A stretch of 64,000 nt of DNA from contig JAKCPI010009546.1 in assembly GCA_023213315.1 (NCBI GenBank), positions 35,137 through 99,136 of the forward strand, given 5' to 3'. The DNA comes from Euborellia annulipes. Its lineage: Eukaryota; Arthropoda; Insecta; Dermaptera; Anisolabididae. Positions 11,801-25,030 of this stretch are shown here, piece after piece. Each line of letters starts with the position of its first letter. The stretch's first letter is position 1. A model generated the notes under the pieces. That model saw nothing but the letters and a program-made list of their open reading frames with translations. It was not told the origin of the DNA and searched no databases. Made by a program: the position numbers and the translations under genes.

Positions 11801-13533
11801 TTGGAAAATCTTGATATTGGAAAAAGAGTCATCACTTATGAGTTCAGCGTATCATAATTTCACTTTAGCATTTCTTTCACTGTTCAAATCAAAGAAATAA
11901 ATATAAGATAAGCACAATGAGTCGATAAAGATTGCTATCATTTTGAAATACTATGAATACATTAAATATGATTTAAAACTAAAGTGATTGATAAAATATT
12001 TTATATTTCGAAGTTGATATCGTAAAAGATAAGAATTCTTCCAAATTCATTCACTAATAGTTTATCAAAACAAATAATAATCTATATTTACTAAACAACC
12101 AAAAAAGATAGGGATGCTGCTGGGAGTATTCAGCCCTACCAGGCAGGGTAGGGCATGCTGAGTAGAAATCGGCAGATCCGTGACTCGTCTCCCGGCGGCA
12201 GCCCTACCTTTTCGGCTGTTTGATTAAGTAAATATTAATTAAATACATTTTCTTCACGGACCCAAACTATATTTTTTTTTCAAATATTGACATATAAGGG
12301 TTTGTTTCCATTAAGACAGTTTGGAAACCACTGCATTAAGGTAATGCCAAGCAAAATGCAACCTGGTGAAGCACCAGGATTACCTAAGTGGAAATTCACC
12401 TTTAGAAGACCTTTGTACTTACGGGCGTATCCAGTTCAAAATAGAATGGGGGCACCTTTTTTAATCTAACCTCTATCACGTGGCAGGAGGGGGAGTGTGT
12501 CCCAAAGCCATGCAATAGTATACAATAAAAAAATGTAATTCTATTTATTAACACAAATTCTCACAGAAGAGGAGAATTTTTTATTTATAATTATTGTTTT
12601 TAATTTTCTTTCAACTTTGGAAAGGCCTAGCACCGAGAAGAACAACAGTCACCATAATCGTTGCAATCAAGCGATGCCAAGCGCGGCGAAAGTTTGGAAT
12701 TGATGATAGTGTGTGAAAAGTCCCCCTGTAGATTGTATCTAAAAATTTTATTAACTAAAATTCATACCCCTAAATAACCCCAGTAGCCGAAAAGAGTTAA
12801 AAAAAAAAACTGGAAGGGCGCGTTGCTGCCGTAGGCTTTCTCTGGATACGCCCATGGTCGTACAAGTAATTTTAAAATGAGTTAGACACTCATTGTACAA
12901 TAATCTGAATGCAGACGCTAAATGTATTTAGCCTTCACAACGACCATCATCACCAGTAATCTTGCTATAAGTGACATATTTTTTTCTTATTGCCCATCTT
13001 ATTTTGACATCAGATATTATAATGAGCAAATTTATTATTTTCATGAAGTTGTAACATTCTGAGAATGATTTCTTTAAAAATTATGACTAGAAAATGACTA
13101 CATGTTTTCCTTTATCAAAGTTTGCGTCTAGAGGAATTCATAAATAGAGACAATCATTTTACATTCATAAGTAAACAAACGCTTACTTTTGTTGCTCTTG
13201 CTATTTTATTACTTAAACAGCATAAAAATAAAAGGGAGCAAATTTATTTGTAAAATAAATCTTGTATTTTTGTGAAGGTAAAAATGTATAACCCCAGCCA
13301 TTAGCCGAAAGGTTAAAAAAGATTTTGTCGATATTGATAATCAAATAGTCAAGGGGGGTGAGTTCTGATCCCAGCCAGTATATAATAAAACTAGTGAGAT
13401 TAACTCAACGGTAAGTATTTACTACTTCTGAATGTAAGAGATGCATATATATATATATAAAATTATTTGCTCTATTTTTAGGAACACTAAAAGGACGGAA
13501 ATTATGAATTGTTTAGATATGATAATACAAATC
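8856..13533. other. Intergenic stretch, repeats only
   Basis: I see no recognisable gene. Short open frames at 9631-9813 (-), 11463-11705 (+) and 12287-12469 (+) show no known motif. Contents include a MITE at 10533-10770 and a duplicated block holding GAGCTCCTCATCTT near 10331 and 10980. A TA microsatellite lies near 9255-9280. A possible hAT-like remnant lies between about 12422 and 12855, with inverted ends GGGCGTATCCAG and CTGGATACGCCC. Confidence 0.6.
10533..10770. mobile_element. MITE with terminal inverted repeats (GTCCACATATTACGTAACGC type)
   Basis: The left end contains GTCCACATATTACGTAACGC and the right end its exact reverse complement, about 200 bases apart. The interior has C runs and no coding capacity. 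Part of it (ACAAAATTCATATCATTTTA) also occurs in the element at 36425-36615, so the two share sequence. It is a non-autonomous DNA transposon; the superfamily is not decided. Confidence 0.7.
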
Positions 13534-15955
13534 TCATTGGATAGAACAAACAGATGATTTGGACGGATCCGAAGATGGTTTTGGAACCGAGAGTTTCGGC
13601 TCAGGTACCAACATGGCTTTCATCACAGGGAGATATGCCTCTTGTTCAGATTTGGTTAAACGAACTCCGAGCATATGGGCAACCAGTTTTTGGAATGTTA
13701 ATACAACCTAGAAAAAAAATTAATTAAATTTTTCATCTTATTAGAGATATTATTTCTAAAATTTTTAATTACCATTTCTCCAGTTCTAGCCGACACAATA
13801 TTATGAATAAAACCATTTTCTTGAACAACTTTAGTGACTTTATCATTTTTTACTTGTTTTTGATATTCCACATCACCTAAAAGACAATTATGGTATATTA
13901 TTTAATCAATAGTTACAGTTCTGACTATACTAAATAATAAATATAAAAAAAATTTCAATATTTCATTTAATTAACTTAAAAAAATTTGGTGTGGACTGTG
14001 TCTTCTACACAGCCAGTGGCCTTTTAACATGACAACGTCTATTGCCAGACCTTTTTACTTTCTCTTAACTATATATGTGAAATATATAGAGAGGAAGTTT
14101 TGTTTATTTGACTTTGTTCCCATTAACAAACATGTTCATACATTTTCATTGTAACAATATAGGACAGGAGGGGGGGCCAAACTTTTATCGGCGACTTATT
14201 CTGTAAAATATAGTCTGCGGGCGACTAATTTTAGGATTTTTCAGAATTTATCTCATTAAGATTTTAGTAATTTAAGTAAAACACAAATTAATGTAGTATG
14301 ATTTGATTAGCCGTTCGGAATCTACAATGGTTTAAACCTTCAAATAAGGATTTCTCGCCGCGCGCTCTCACGCGGTTAAATGAAATAATAGGAAGAAAAT
14401 AAATGGTGAAATCTTTAGTTGAAGAATCATTCTTTCTACAAGTGTATTCAAAATAATTATACCTCTTCAAAGGGTTATTCGAGCCGATTACGAGCAATTT
14501 ATCCAACTTTTTTCTTACATGCCTCCCTAACTGGCCCTTATACGTACATGCATTGTAAGACGTTGTCCCGTCAAAATATTAAAGTAAATTTATTATTATA
14601 CTAACATTTATTTCCAACAAGAGCTAGGTATGGTTGTTGTTGATGCGTCGAACAAATTTTTCTACTAACATCCAACCATAATTCAATATTTTCAAGTGAT
14701 GCTACATTTGTTATGTCGTATATAAAAATAAGCATCTGAAAATTTTTAATCAAAATATTAAGTGATATAGATTTGCTAAGAAAATGATAATGCTTGTTTA
14801 TATTCACAAAATTTATTGTATTCGTTAAATTTATAATTTTAATAAAGTCTTTTCTAAGTTTTAATTTGTTCTAATTATAAATATTGAGTATAGAATAGAC
14901 ATATATATTGTAGAATCGTAAACAGTTTATGTCAACATTTCAGACTGAAGTAATGTCAAACAGTTACATGATCTGAATAGACAGTATGAAATGAATGGTT
15001 AGAAGATCGTGTAATGTCGAGAATTAATGAAATGTCTAAATTAGGATCATGAACTTAACAGAGTTTGGATCGTGTATGTTTGTAATTTAATGAATAATTC
15101 TAAAAAAAAAAATTTATTCTTTCGAAAATCAAAAAAGGGTCTATAAGTTGTAGACATTTTAAATAGTTTAATTTAAAAAAATTGAGGTAGATAGTTCAAA
15201 TTTGTGGTAATCTCCCAAAATTAGAACCCAACTTAACTCAAGATTTACAAAGTGAGGAAGATTTGGAAAATTTAGAATCGATAATAATAATAATATTGAA
15301 AAAATTGATTTTTCGAGATCTTTATTTGTTACAAACAGTACGATCGGAAAACTGTGTAGGCATCAGACTTAAAAAATTAGACATTTGTAATTCTCGATAC
15401 ACAATCTGTCTAAGGCAATTGATTTCATCTGTATTTTAGAGATCATGGGTAGATTGGTGAGTTCATGAAATGTAGAAGTTATGAATCACGATCTGACGAC
15501 ATATATATATTAATATTTTGACCTCGTTCGTAAAACATTTGGCCACAATAAACATTTTGAATATATACAAACATTATTATCATTTACTTAGAAATTGAGA
15601 AAATAAATCTCTAGAATTTAACATTACATGTGCTCCAAATAAATATTTATCCAACATATTTCCATTTATTGATTGTCCTCCAACATCCCATATTTGTAAG
15701 GATATATGTCTAGATCCATTTATTAATGTTTTTTTGAGAAAAAAATCCACTCCTGGAGTTGGATTATAATGTCTTGTAAATTCATCATTACAATATCTCG
15801 TTGCAATTGAAGTCTGAAAAGAATTTTTAAAAATATTAAAAGAGTATTAATTAATAAATTTAAGACAATTTATATACTTTTCCACAAGCAGAATTCCCTA
15901 ATAAAACAATTTTAAATTGTTGTTCGGCAATTTCATCTTCTTCTGAATCGGACAT
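13534..15955 (-). CDS. RAB28: Small GTPase Rab28
   Basis: Minus-strand exons: 15955-15878, 15813-15628, 14735-14606, 13876-13773, 13707-13534, giving 223 residues (human RAB28 has 221). It starts MSDSEEDE, as in vertebrate Rab28. GTPase motifs in order: P-loop GNSACGK with TS supplied by exon 2 (about 20-28), DFFLKK, G3 WDVGGQ (D69-Q73, the Rab28-style replacement of WDTAGQ), G4 NKCD, and G5 SAR. The C-terminus CSIQ is a CaaX farnesylation box, typical of Rab28 and unlike the geranylgeranylated CC/CXC ends of most Rabs. Rab28 works in ciliary and endosomal trafficking as an IFT/BBSome-linked cargo. Introns 1 and 4 are only 64-65 bp; introns 2 and 3 hold repeats. Confidence 0.95.
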
Positions 15956-16208
15956 GATTTAATTACTAAAAAACAAAGAAGAAAAATTAAAAAATGCCTA
16001 CTAAAGGGTCTTAAAAAAAGAGATAGGCAGTCTCTATATGTAGAAGGAATTTCGTGGACAAAATTGGCCTGCCCACCTACTTCCTAATCGAAAAATATTG
16101 TCCTTATCACCACTAAGAAGCCATGTCAATGGTGAACTCAAGTAAGGAAAGTGGGGTTAATCGTCAAAACTGATAAAATGAAAGTCTTGCAAAATAATTT
16201 TGCATTAA

Positions 16209-16434
16209 ACAACCGAATTACACAACAATGACATAAGAAATATGTTTGAAATGAAGGATATGTTAGAATTCACCTATGGCACAATGCACAAATGGGCGGG
16301 TCATAGGAAGAAAAGACGAAAAATGGACCATATTCTTGCAGGGGTGGATGCCTGGATATAAGAGAAGACCTTCAGGGAGAGGAAGACCACCAATTAGTTG
16401 GGCCGAGTGTATCGAACTTAGGAACACATCGTAA
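16209..16434 (+). pseudogene. Relic of a non-LTR retrotransposon reverse transcriptase C-terminus
   Basis: Translation in two frames gives the typical tail of an endonuclease/reverse transcriptase polyprotein. First comes DIRNMFEMKD...KWAGHRKKRRK. After a frame change follows RRPSGRGRPPISWAECI, matching the usual pattern WAGH...RR...W...RGRPP.RW.D. A stop follows at 16432. The frameshift and lack of any flanking RT domain mark it as a dead, 5'-truncated copy. Confidence 0.7.
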
Positions 16435-18348
16435 CATCGCACATGGGAGTATTGGAGCCAGCTCTACTCTTGTTTGCGAACTTCCCCTCGAACTCAGTCA
16501 TAGTTTAGATCGCATGTCTTTTGTTCCAGACGGCTTCAATTGTGATAATAGTTCCTGTATATGGCTATCTTAGGACCGGTTATCTAGCTTGAGGAACAAT
16601 AAGTTTATTGCGACTTCTGAGTAGCTTGTGTTTCGACTTTTGCCTGGTTTTTGAAAACCTATGTGCAACGGCTCAAAAATAGATTGTAGTACACTGACAA
16701 GGGTCCGAAAAGTAGCGGGCATATCAAAGCAAAAACTTCTATCCATTTGGTATCCAAATGGCTTAAATAAAATCATCGGACTGCCTGTGATCCGACTGTT
16801 GGTATACAAGGCCAGCACGCTAACCCCTACACCAACGGGATCATTTTAATTTTAATTTCTTCGGTTGGTCAACAATCTATGAAAGATCTTGGTGGCAGTT
16901 GATTCACTTAGAGAACAATTAGTTTTAGTTGTTGGGCGAGTTATCAGTTGAAATATCTCAAATGTTGGGTCAACAATGAGAAAGAAACATCTGATGAGCA
17001 TACTTAGACTTATTATTGTATTTATATATATATATATTATTATAAAATATGGTGTATCAGCTTTTTGTTTAATGAAATGAGCATATTGTCTGTTGATAGT
17101 ATTATCAAATTAAAGGCAAAAATTCTAATATATTTATTTCGTTAAGGATATTCTTTTTGATTGATTTTCTCTCCTTTCGCACCCTTTTAATGACAAGAAA
17201 CTTTATCCTTTACAAAATAATATACTGTGTCTTCAAAAACAGGTGAAACATAAATAAAGTTTGAGAAAGTGGATAGTAGTAGTGATTGATGGGTCTAACA
17301 ATTGTTAGATATAGATTTGTGAATGTTTATATTTTTTTCTAGCCCGCATCCGAATAATATCCTATTAATGTGTACATAAACAATGCTGCTTGGTGAGGAA
17401 GGCTTATCCTTAATCAATTAGGAATAAAATGTTTTTAAAATCAGAAACCAGTCAAAATTGTTTTTTATTTACTTTATCGTCCTTTCGTTAATGGATAAAT
17501 ATATAAAATTTAAACAGGAGATAAATTAAAAGTATTTACCTATATATGATCTAGATATTTTTGTTTCGTTTTGTGATTTGATAATTTTTGACTACATAAT
17601 AATTAAACTTTTGACATATTTGACATTTCACTCGAAGATTTTCAATCAGGTGGAGCAAGTATGCAGCAACTATGACGTCACCACCTGCCGCCAAAAAACT
17701 ATGTTTATAAATGTGGAAATATTTTATAAAAAGGCTGTGCATTTTGCTTTTTTTATCTCAAATTTAAATTTTAAATCGGATTAATATATTTTGTTAACAT
17801 TTTCATTTTTTCCAAAGGACCACGACAGCAGACAGAAAATTTTTTTCGGAGGATTGTTTAAAATTTTCACAATATATTTCCACCTCTATTATATTTATTT
17901 ATTATATTAATCTATTTATTTATTTTTTGAGACTATTTTTTTATTTTTTAATAAAATAAATAAAAATAAATCAAATAAAATTAGCTAAAATTTATTTTTG
18001 TAAATTCATATTTACCGCCAAAACTAATAAATTAAATACTAATATATAATATTATTTTAATCTATATAATTTTAAAAAATTTACATTTTAAAAACATTAT
18101 TTTATTATATTTAAGTGTTTTAATATTTTATTTTTTTTGAAATTTTTTTATTTAAATAATTATAGTAGGTGTTTTGACTAAAAAAGTATTTAAGCAGCTC
18201 TCACAATTTCCGCCTCACAAAACGTGTTTACAACTCAACCTGGATGCGTGCTATCCTTTTATTTTAATTTTAAGTTGTTTTGTATAATTTTTCCCTCTTT
18301 TCTAATGTTTCTTTAATATTATTGAAATTTGTTTCTTAATTAAACATT
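16435..18348. other. Intergenic region between the LINE relic and NOP56
   Basis: It holds a minus-strand SINE fragment at about 16745-16845 (tRNA-like head, CCAGCACGCTAACCCC), then AT-rich DNA with no exon I can support. The last 150 bases before NOP56 contain pyrimidine tracts (TTTTTCCCTCTTTTC near 18288-18302) that could belong to its promoter or 5' UTR. Confidence 0.5.
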
Positions 18349-21300
18349 ATGGTAAGTTGTAATCATTTATCAACATTTTATTCGTTTTATTAGCAACTCT
18401 TCTATAATATTATTTTTTTTAAGGGGGACCTATTTATTTTATTCGAACATGCTGCAGGCTATGGCCTTTTCAAAGTAAAGGAATTTGAAGAAATTGGCAT
18501 GCTTTTACCTCAAGTAGAATCATCAGTTACAGACTTATCACGATTTAATCAAGTTGTTAAACTTGTTGGATTTTCACCTTTCAAGAGTGCAGCCGTTGCT
18601 TTGGAAAATATCAATGCTATCTCAGAAGGTATTCTTTAAAAATAAACTTTTATTTTGAAATAGATTTTAGTATTTTCTATAATATATAATGGTTTAAATT
18701 TTAAGTTAACCGGCGCTTGATATAATCATGTTTCTTAAAATATTGCTTATTATTGTTCATTTTAATTAAAAAAAAGAACAATTATCAAAATGTTTCATAT
18801 TGCAACTCTTATAATTTCTTTTTGAACATATTAAATATTTTGACTTTTATAAAAATTCATCGTTGCTTAGCATAGATGTTCTTTATTATCTCATATAACT
18901 ATTTCAAATTGTTATCAATTTTAAACTTTAAAATTTCTAAAAAAATAAAATAAAAATTAATACATTTTTTTAATGTAGTTAAGCAACAGCCAGCCCTCAG
19001 GGCTTGGTGTAGAGGTTAGCGTGCTAACCTCATATACCAAAAGTCGCGGGTTCGGACCCCGGGCAGTGTGATGATTTTATTTAAGACATTTGGATACCAA
19101 ATGGCTTAAATAAGAATTCCTGGACCCCAAATAAATATAATTTATAAATACTTGTATCGTTTAAAGTCTTAAATGGCCTGTGTGAATGTGAGCGTGAATG
19201 AGAAAAAAGTGTGAGTGCTTTAAAAAAAAAAAAAAAAAAAGCAACAGAAAGATAAATAATTCGGCTTTAAAAATTTCACACCATGAGTCTCTTTCATACA
19301 TCCGAATAAGCCATATGTAAAACTTTACTTCTACAATCCTTAGTCAGATTCGATATGGGTTTAAAATAACCAAGGAAAAAAAGAAAGTAAAATTATTTAA
19401 TAACTAATAACTGACAAAATTATTCTTTTTTAGGCATAGCGCCTGAGCATTTAATCCTCTTCCTAGACACATATATACCCAAATCAGAAAACAAATCTAA
19501 AACAACTTTGGGAGTTTCCGAGCCTAAAATAGGAGCAGCAATCACAGAAGCATTAGGCGTTTCTTGTAATTTTCAAGGTGTGGTTCCTGAGATTATCCGA
19601 GGTAAGTTCATTTAAAAAGATTATCAAATTCTCTTTGAAATATTTTAAATTATTTAACTCATTTTAAAATTTGGCAAAAAGTAAAAGTGTGAGTAACACT
19701 AAATTTTTATTCTTTCTTTGAATTTTGAATTAATTTCTCTCTATTTTTTATGCCTAAAACCCAGAATTAAACTCTCCAAATTCATTGGGACGAATATTCT
19801 TTCTCTAACAAAATAGATTAGCTTTTCTTGCATGGTCACTATATTCACTCGAACCCCTGACGAGACTATTCATGTGCCTCAAAAATCTCTAATATTGAAG
19901 GCTTTTCTCACTAATAGAAATCGTGGGTGGTTGATATTAGTTGGAAGGTCTCACTGGATAACGAACAATAAATAACATCTATTTCTATATTGGAAATCTA
20001 TTCATGTCTGAAATTTTTCTTTATTTTAATAAATAAGAGTAAATTCTTCGAAGAGAGCCTCTCGAAATTCAAAACAAATACCTATTTGCTCCAAGAATTG
20101 GAGAATTGATATCTCTTGATAGAATAAATAAAAATGATAAAATTATCATAATTTAGTTTTTTTAACCAATGTTTCAACCTAATATATTTATTTTTTCAGG
20201 CATTCGAGCCCATTTTCCAAATCTTATTAAAGGTTTTGCGTCTAAAGCTTCAGCGACATCTCAATTGGGTTTAGGTCATTCCTATTCCCGAGCTAAAGTC
20301 AAGTTTAATGTTAACCGAGTAGATAACAATGTTATTCAAAGTATTAGCCTTCTCGACTTATTAAACAAGAATACAAATACTTTTGCTATGAGAATCCGGT
20401 AAGTAAATTATTATAATATATAATGTGATATATATTTAGAGAGGGAACCAAAAATTGATAATACTGTAGTTGATAATTTACATTTTCCATTGACTTTATT
20501 TTTCTTTATCCTTAACATTTATTATATATATAAGAAATTTTTAATTTCTAATTTCTCTATTATTTGATTATTTGTATTTTTTCCAGTGAATGGTATTCGT
20601 ATCACTTTCCAGAATTAATAAAGATTGTACCCGAAAATAATTTATATATCAAACTCGTTATGTGTATAAAAAATCGTAAAGAATTAACACAAGATAAATT
20701 AGATGAACTTGAAGAAATAGTAATGGACAGAGCGAAAGCTCAAGCAATCATTGACGCTGCAAGAACATCGATGGGTAAATATCCTGTCATCCTATTTTGA
20801 ATATAGAATATCTAATATAGTTTTTGAAGTGTGCCATTTTTGAAAGAAACAAAGTGAGGTGCAATTGATCCCTAAATAGTTAGTTGTGCATGTTTGTCGT
20901 AAATACGAACGCTTTATCCTCAAAAAAAAAAAAAAAAAAACAAATTAAAGAGCTTTTTTTTTTTATAACGCTTAGGTTTTTTTTTATTTAACTTTTTTTT
21001 GCCCCAATTTCCCAATTTATTTCAATTGATTGGAGCCAATTCAATTGAAACAGAGACTGCTCAGAGCTTCTAAGTTTCTAGTAACGCCACTGGCAAATTT
21101 AGCAAGACTGTGAGTGTTCTTTATTGGCAAGGCTAAACATCTCATGGCCCCCAGGAATCGAACCCAGAATCTCCAGCCTATCCGGGGCGTCGGTGAGTTG
21201 TCCATTGTACCAGGCCACCGGACCCTCGACCTACATCAATAAAACTCACTTCCCTTTATATGCAAGTTTACCGTGCAAGTTGCTAACAAAGCGAGAAACA

Positions 21301-24293
21301 TTAAAGAAAAATTTGAGTGAAGTAGCTAACTTGCATATAAGGGGAAGTGAGTTTTGTAGTCGAGGGTTCGGTGGCCTGGTGCAATGGACAGATCACCGAT
21401 GCCTTGGATAGGCTGGAGATCCTGGGTTCGATTCCTGGAGGCCATGGGATATTTGGCCTTGCCAATAAAGAACATTCACAGTCATGTTAAATATACCTAT
21501 GACGAGTTAAGTCCTAATCAAGGTATATTGCATACTAATATCATATTCAAATATATAGATACCGGTATAGAAAAATATTCATCTAAATAAATTTATTATT
21601 AAACCTAGGAATAGAGATGGCAGGGCCGACTCACTTAGAGGAGTGACTTTGTTCAGGGTGATTTTATACTACACAATGATGAAAATATAATGTTTACTAA
21701 TTTTTTTTTTTTTTTTTTTTAGGAATGGACATCTCTCCCATTGATTTAATAAATATAGAAATGTTTGCAAATAATGTATCAGAATTATTTGACTATAAAA
21801 AGGAGCAACAGAATTATCTGGGAAATAAAATGGATAGTGTCGCGCCAAATTTAGCCACATTAGTTGGAGATGAAGTAGGCGCTCGATTGATTGCTCACGC
21901 TGGCTCTCTTATCAATTTGGCCAAATACCCTGCATCAACTGTTCAAATTCTTGGAGCTGAAAAAGCCTTATTCAGGTATTTATAATTTTATACTATTTTA
22001 TAATTTTAATATAATTTGGCATGTTTTTTCAAACCACTTTTTTATTTTAGAGCTTTAAAAACAAAAGGAAACACACCAAAATATGGACTTTTGTTCCACT
22101 CAACATTCATTGGGAAAGCCGGAAACAAAAATAAAGGAAGGATAAGTCGATACTTGGCTAACAAATGCTCAATAGCATCTAGAATTGATTGTTTCAATGG
22201 TAAATATTTATTTTAAACTTATAATTAGGATATAAAAATTAATCAATATTCATGTCAATTCTCTAAAAAGCCGTTAAAATTGGGTGTTAAAAAGTAAAGT
22301 AATAACATCAGCGTTAAAAAATGCTATTCCCTAAACCAAGTTAACATTTTACTTTTTAGCACCAGGTGTTAACGATCCATTTGAAGATAGCTACAATGTT
22401 TTCTGCTTGTTCGTGTTTTTTCCCTTTTTCAACTTTTTACACATTTTAAAAATTTCTTTCCAATTCTTATGAAATGTATTTATTTAGGATTCTCGGTCTC
22501 TATTGTTTTTAAAATATGAGATTAAAATTTTGAAAAATAACCATAGTTTATTTCAAGCAGTCAATATTGAAAACGCAAGTTTAAAACTAAGGTGCTAAGG
22601 GGAAATTTAATATATCTCGACACAAAATATCTGGTGTGACCAGCCCGGTGCACAACTTTCTCTTACCGAAGTTGTATGCTGTGCGCCAGTCACACCAGAT
22701 TTTTAATTTGGCTTTTTGATCCATTCATTTTCTTTTCATATTAAATGCCAATATCTAATGCGCTTTTTTTTTCTTTTGTAGAAATTCCTACTAAAGTGTT
22801 TGGTGAAAAACTAAAACAACAAGTTGAAGATCGACTTAAATATTATGATTCGGGTGAAGTTCCGAAAAAAAATATTGACGTCATGAAAGAAGCAATTGAT
22901 GAAGCAGCTCTGATTCAAGAAGAGTCAGAAAAGAAAAAGAAGAAGAAGAAGAAACGTAAAATTAGTGAAAATGGAGAAGGTAAAAAAATAATTAATTATT
23001 TGTTCAAAATGCCAACGTTTCGAGGTTTCTTCGTGTAATGCTGTAATGAATTTCATAATAGTGCTTTCTATTCACTTGTCTCAACACCCTGTCGTAAATA
23101 GAGGGTTTAATGGGGAGTAGGAGCGGCCCTCTAAACGAACTCTAAAATAAACTTGACTATTCTAAGGAATTTTTCAATGTGTTTTTTTTTTAAATGTTTT
23201 AAATAGAATTAAATTCATAAGGGATTATTGGGAATGAGAGTTACAATTTTTTTAATGACTTATTAAAAAATTATGAAAATTAATTTTTTTTTGTTATCAA
23301 GCAAATACAGAAAAACAAACTGTTACAATAATTTGAAATTTTTTTTAAATTTAAAAATGTTATTTATTGTTATTATTAATCACATAATTAAGAAAAATTT
23401 AAAGTAAGTTTAGATGATTTATTTAAAAATTAACTGTCAAATAGTTCAGCACTCTTGCAAAAGATGGCAGGCTAGTCTAACAGCCGGTATTATCAGATCC
23501 CCTATTAGCCTAAATCTATATATTTTTATGCTTTTATAAATGATACATAATATATAATAACATTTATAAAGTATTCATTGTTAAAAGATCAATGAAAATC
23601 AACCAAATGCATTAAATATTATTAGCTACCATTCTGACATCTCTTGGCAAATTTTCGTATTTTTTGGCTTACTTTTTAAGACGCATAACGCCATCTTATC
23701 GGCAAAAACATACGTAAAAGCTTCACTACTACCCCGCCTCAAGAATCAAAATAAAATACTGGCATAAAGGAAGTAAAAGTGCTTTAGCTCGGGTAACTCG
23801 TGGTCTCCATCTATGAATCAGTGAACCTCTGTACACTACAATTATATTCCGAAAATAATATTATAATAATTCATTACATTACAAAAGCTAAATAAATTAT
23901 TGGAAGTTTGAATGTTAGGCTGGGATGAGTATCTCTCCAACCTCTTTAAATTATTGGAAAATGTTAATTCAAAAATTTCTGAAATTTGTACTTGTTTTCT
24001 TTTAGCAAATGATACTGCCGACTTATCAATCTCGATTAATAATGGCTCTGAAAGTGAAGAGCCCAAGAAAAAGAAAAAGAAAAAAAAGCATAGTGAATCT
24101 GAAACTCAAGGTAAATTAAAAATTTTTTTCTAAAATCAATTTATTATGAGTAATGCAGTATTTTAATTTTGTTTTATTTCTTTTTAAAGAAACAGATATT
24201 TCTTCTGCAAATATTGAAGTGAATGGTGAAGGAGAAGAACTAAAAATAAAGAAAAAGAAGAAGAAGAAGAAAAGTATCTCCAATGATGAATAA
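18349..24293 (+). CDS. NOP56: Nucleolar protein 56, core box C/D snoRNP protein
   Basis: Coding exons: 18349-18351 (ATG only), 18424-18628, 19434-19601, 20200-20398, 20587-20774, 21723-21975, 22051-22199, 22782-22979, 24006-24110, 24190-24293, giving 523 residues with consistent phases. NOP56 pairs with fibrillarin and NOP58 on box C/D snoRNAs to guide rRNA 2'-O-methylation in the nucleolus. The N-terminal NOP5NT domain opens [15 protein letters not shown]. The coiled-coil/NOSIC region includes [19 protein letters not shown]. The Nop domain carries [20 protein letters not shown] and [17 protein letters not shown]. The tail has lysine/glutamate blocks in exons 8, 9 and 10, the usual KKE/D tail. 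I looked for box C/D snoRNAs in the introns, as in vertebrate NOP56, and found none I could support. Confidence 0.96.
18990..19238 (+). repeat. tRNA-derived SINE, full-length, in NOP56 intron 2
   Basis: The head carries a Pol III A-box (TGGTGTAGAGG) and B-box (GGTTCGGACCCC). The body contains a palindrome around GATACCAAATGGCTTAAATA. The tail has TCTTAAATGGCCT, a TG-rich stretch and poly-A. It is flanked by the direct repeat AAGCAACAG (18981-18989 and 19239-19247), a target-site duplication that shows retroposition. Confidence 0.9.
21106..21483. repeat. Foldback element made of two inverted tRNA-like SINE heads
   Basis: It lies in NOP56 intron 5. The two arms, each about 170 bases, are near reverse complements around a short spacer near 21295-21330. 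Each arm has a tRNA-like promoter head: GGTTCGATTCC reads on the plus strand at about 21425 and on the minus strand at about 21155. This family differs from the main SINE. Confidence 0.8.
22616..22704. repeat. Short palindromic element (CTGGTGTGAC family), copy 1
   Basis: A hairpin of about 90 bases in NOP56 intron 7 starts CTCGACACAAAATATCTGG and ends CAGTCACACCAGATTTTT. Close relatives lie at 48220-48318 and 61830-61929, with a half copy at 59594-59642. Confidence 0.8.
23425..23720. repeat. Dispersed repeat, copy 2
   Basis: It matches the block at 7915-8250 in the same orientation and sits in NOP56 intron 8. No coding capacity or defined ends are visible. Confidence 0.75.
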
Positions 24294-25030
24294 ACTCTGA
24301 TTATCTAATTAAAATTAAATCCTTTAATTTTTTTAAAAATTTTGTATATATTTTTTTTGGGACAAATTTATTTCATTTTATTTTTCATTTTATTCTTTAA
24401 CAGAATTTTAATATAAAATTTAATGTTAAATATTTTACTTATGAAGCTCCGATTCTATTCTGACAAATTTGCCTCGTAACATGTTTTAGAGCAAGTTGCG
24501 CCTTTTTCAGAATTTGTCTTAATGGAAACGCTTCGTAACATGTTATTGCAACATGTTTTGGTAATATTAAAAGCTTTCCTTTTTTTAAGATTAAAAAGAC
24601 TTTTATTTGAAGAAAACTATCTATTTCAATTTGTATTTCCTTCCTGACCAAGATCATCATAAAAAAGAGCCGATTGCTAATGAAAAGTATATAAACTATT
24701 GGCAATATAATGTACAACGGAAAGAAGATACTCTAGCTCAGGTAACTTGTGATATTCAATCCACTTATTGATCAGGTTGTTTCATAACTTTTGCTCATAT
24801 CATTTCTATCACTTAATAGTTTTTTTTTTTACATATTCGGAATATTATTCTGTGATATAGATACACTTGTAATGATACCGATGAAAGGGCTTAAGTAGGG
24901 CTATGCAAAATAAGGTTAATAAACATTTTTTTTAAATTGAATTATACAAATATACTAACTTGAAAACTTTTTCATTTGGGATTTAGATTTTAGAGCAATT
25001 TTACAAAACCCTGAATAAAACAAAATAATA

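Noticed and set aside
18352..24189. Box C/D snoRNAs in NOP56 introns
   Set aside because: Vertebrate NOP56 introns host such RNAs, so I looked for paired RTGATGA and CTGA boxes with a closing stem; isolated matches (for example near 21673) lack a partner box or stem.
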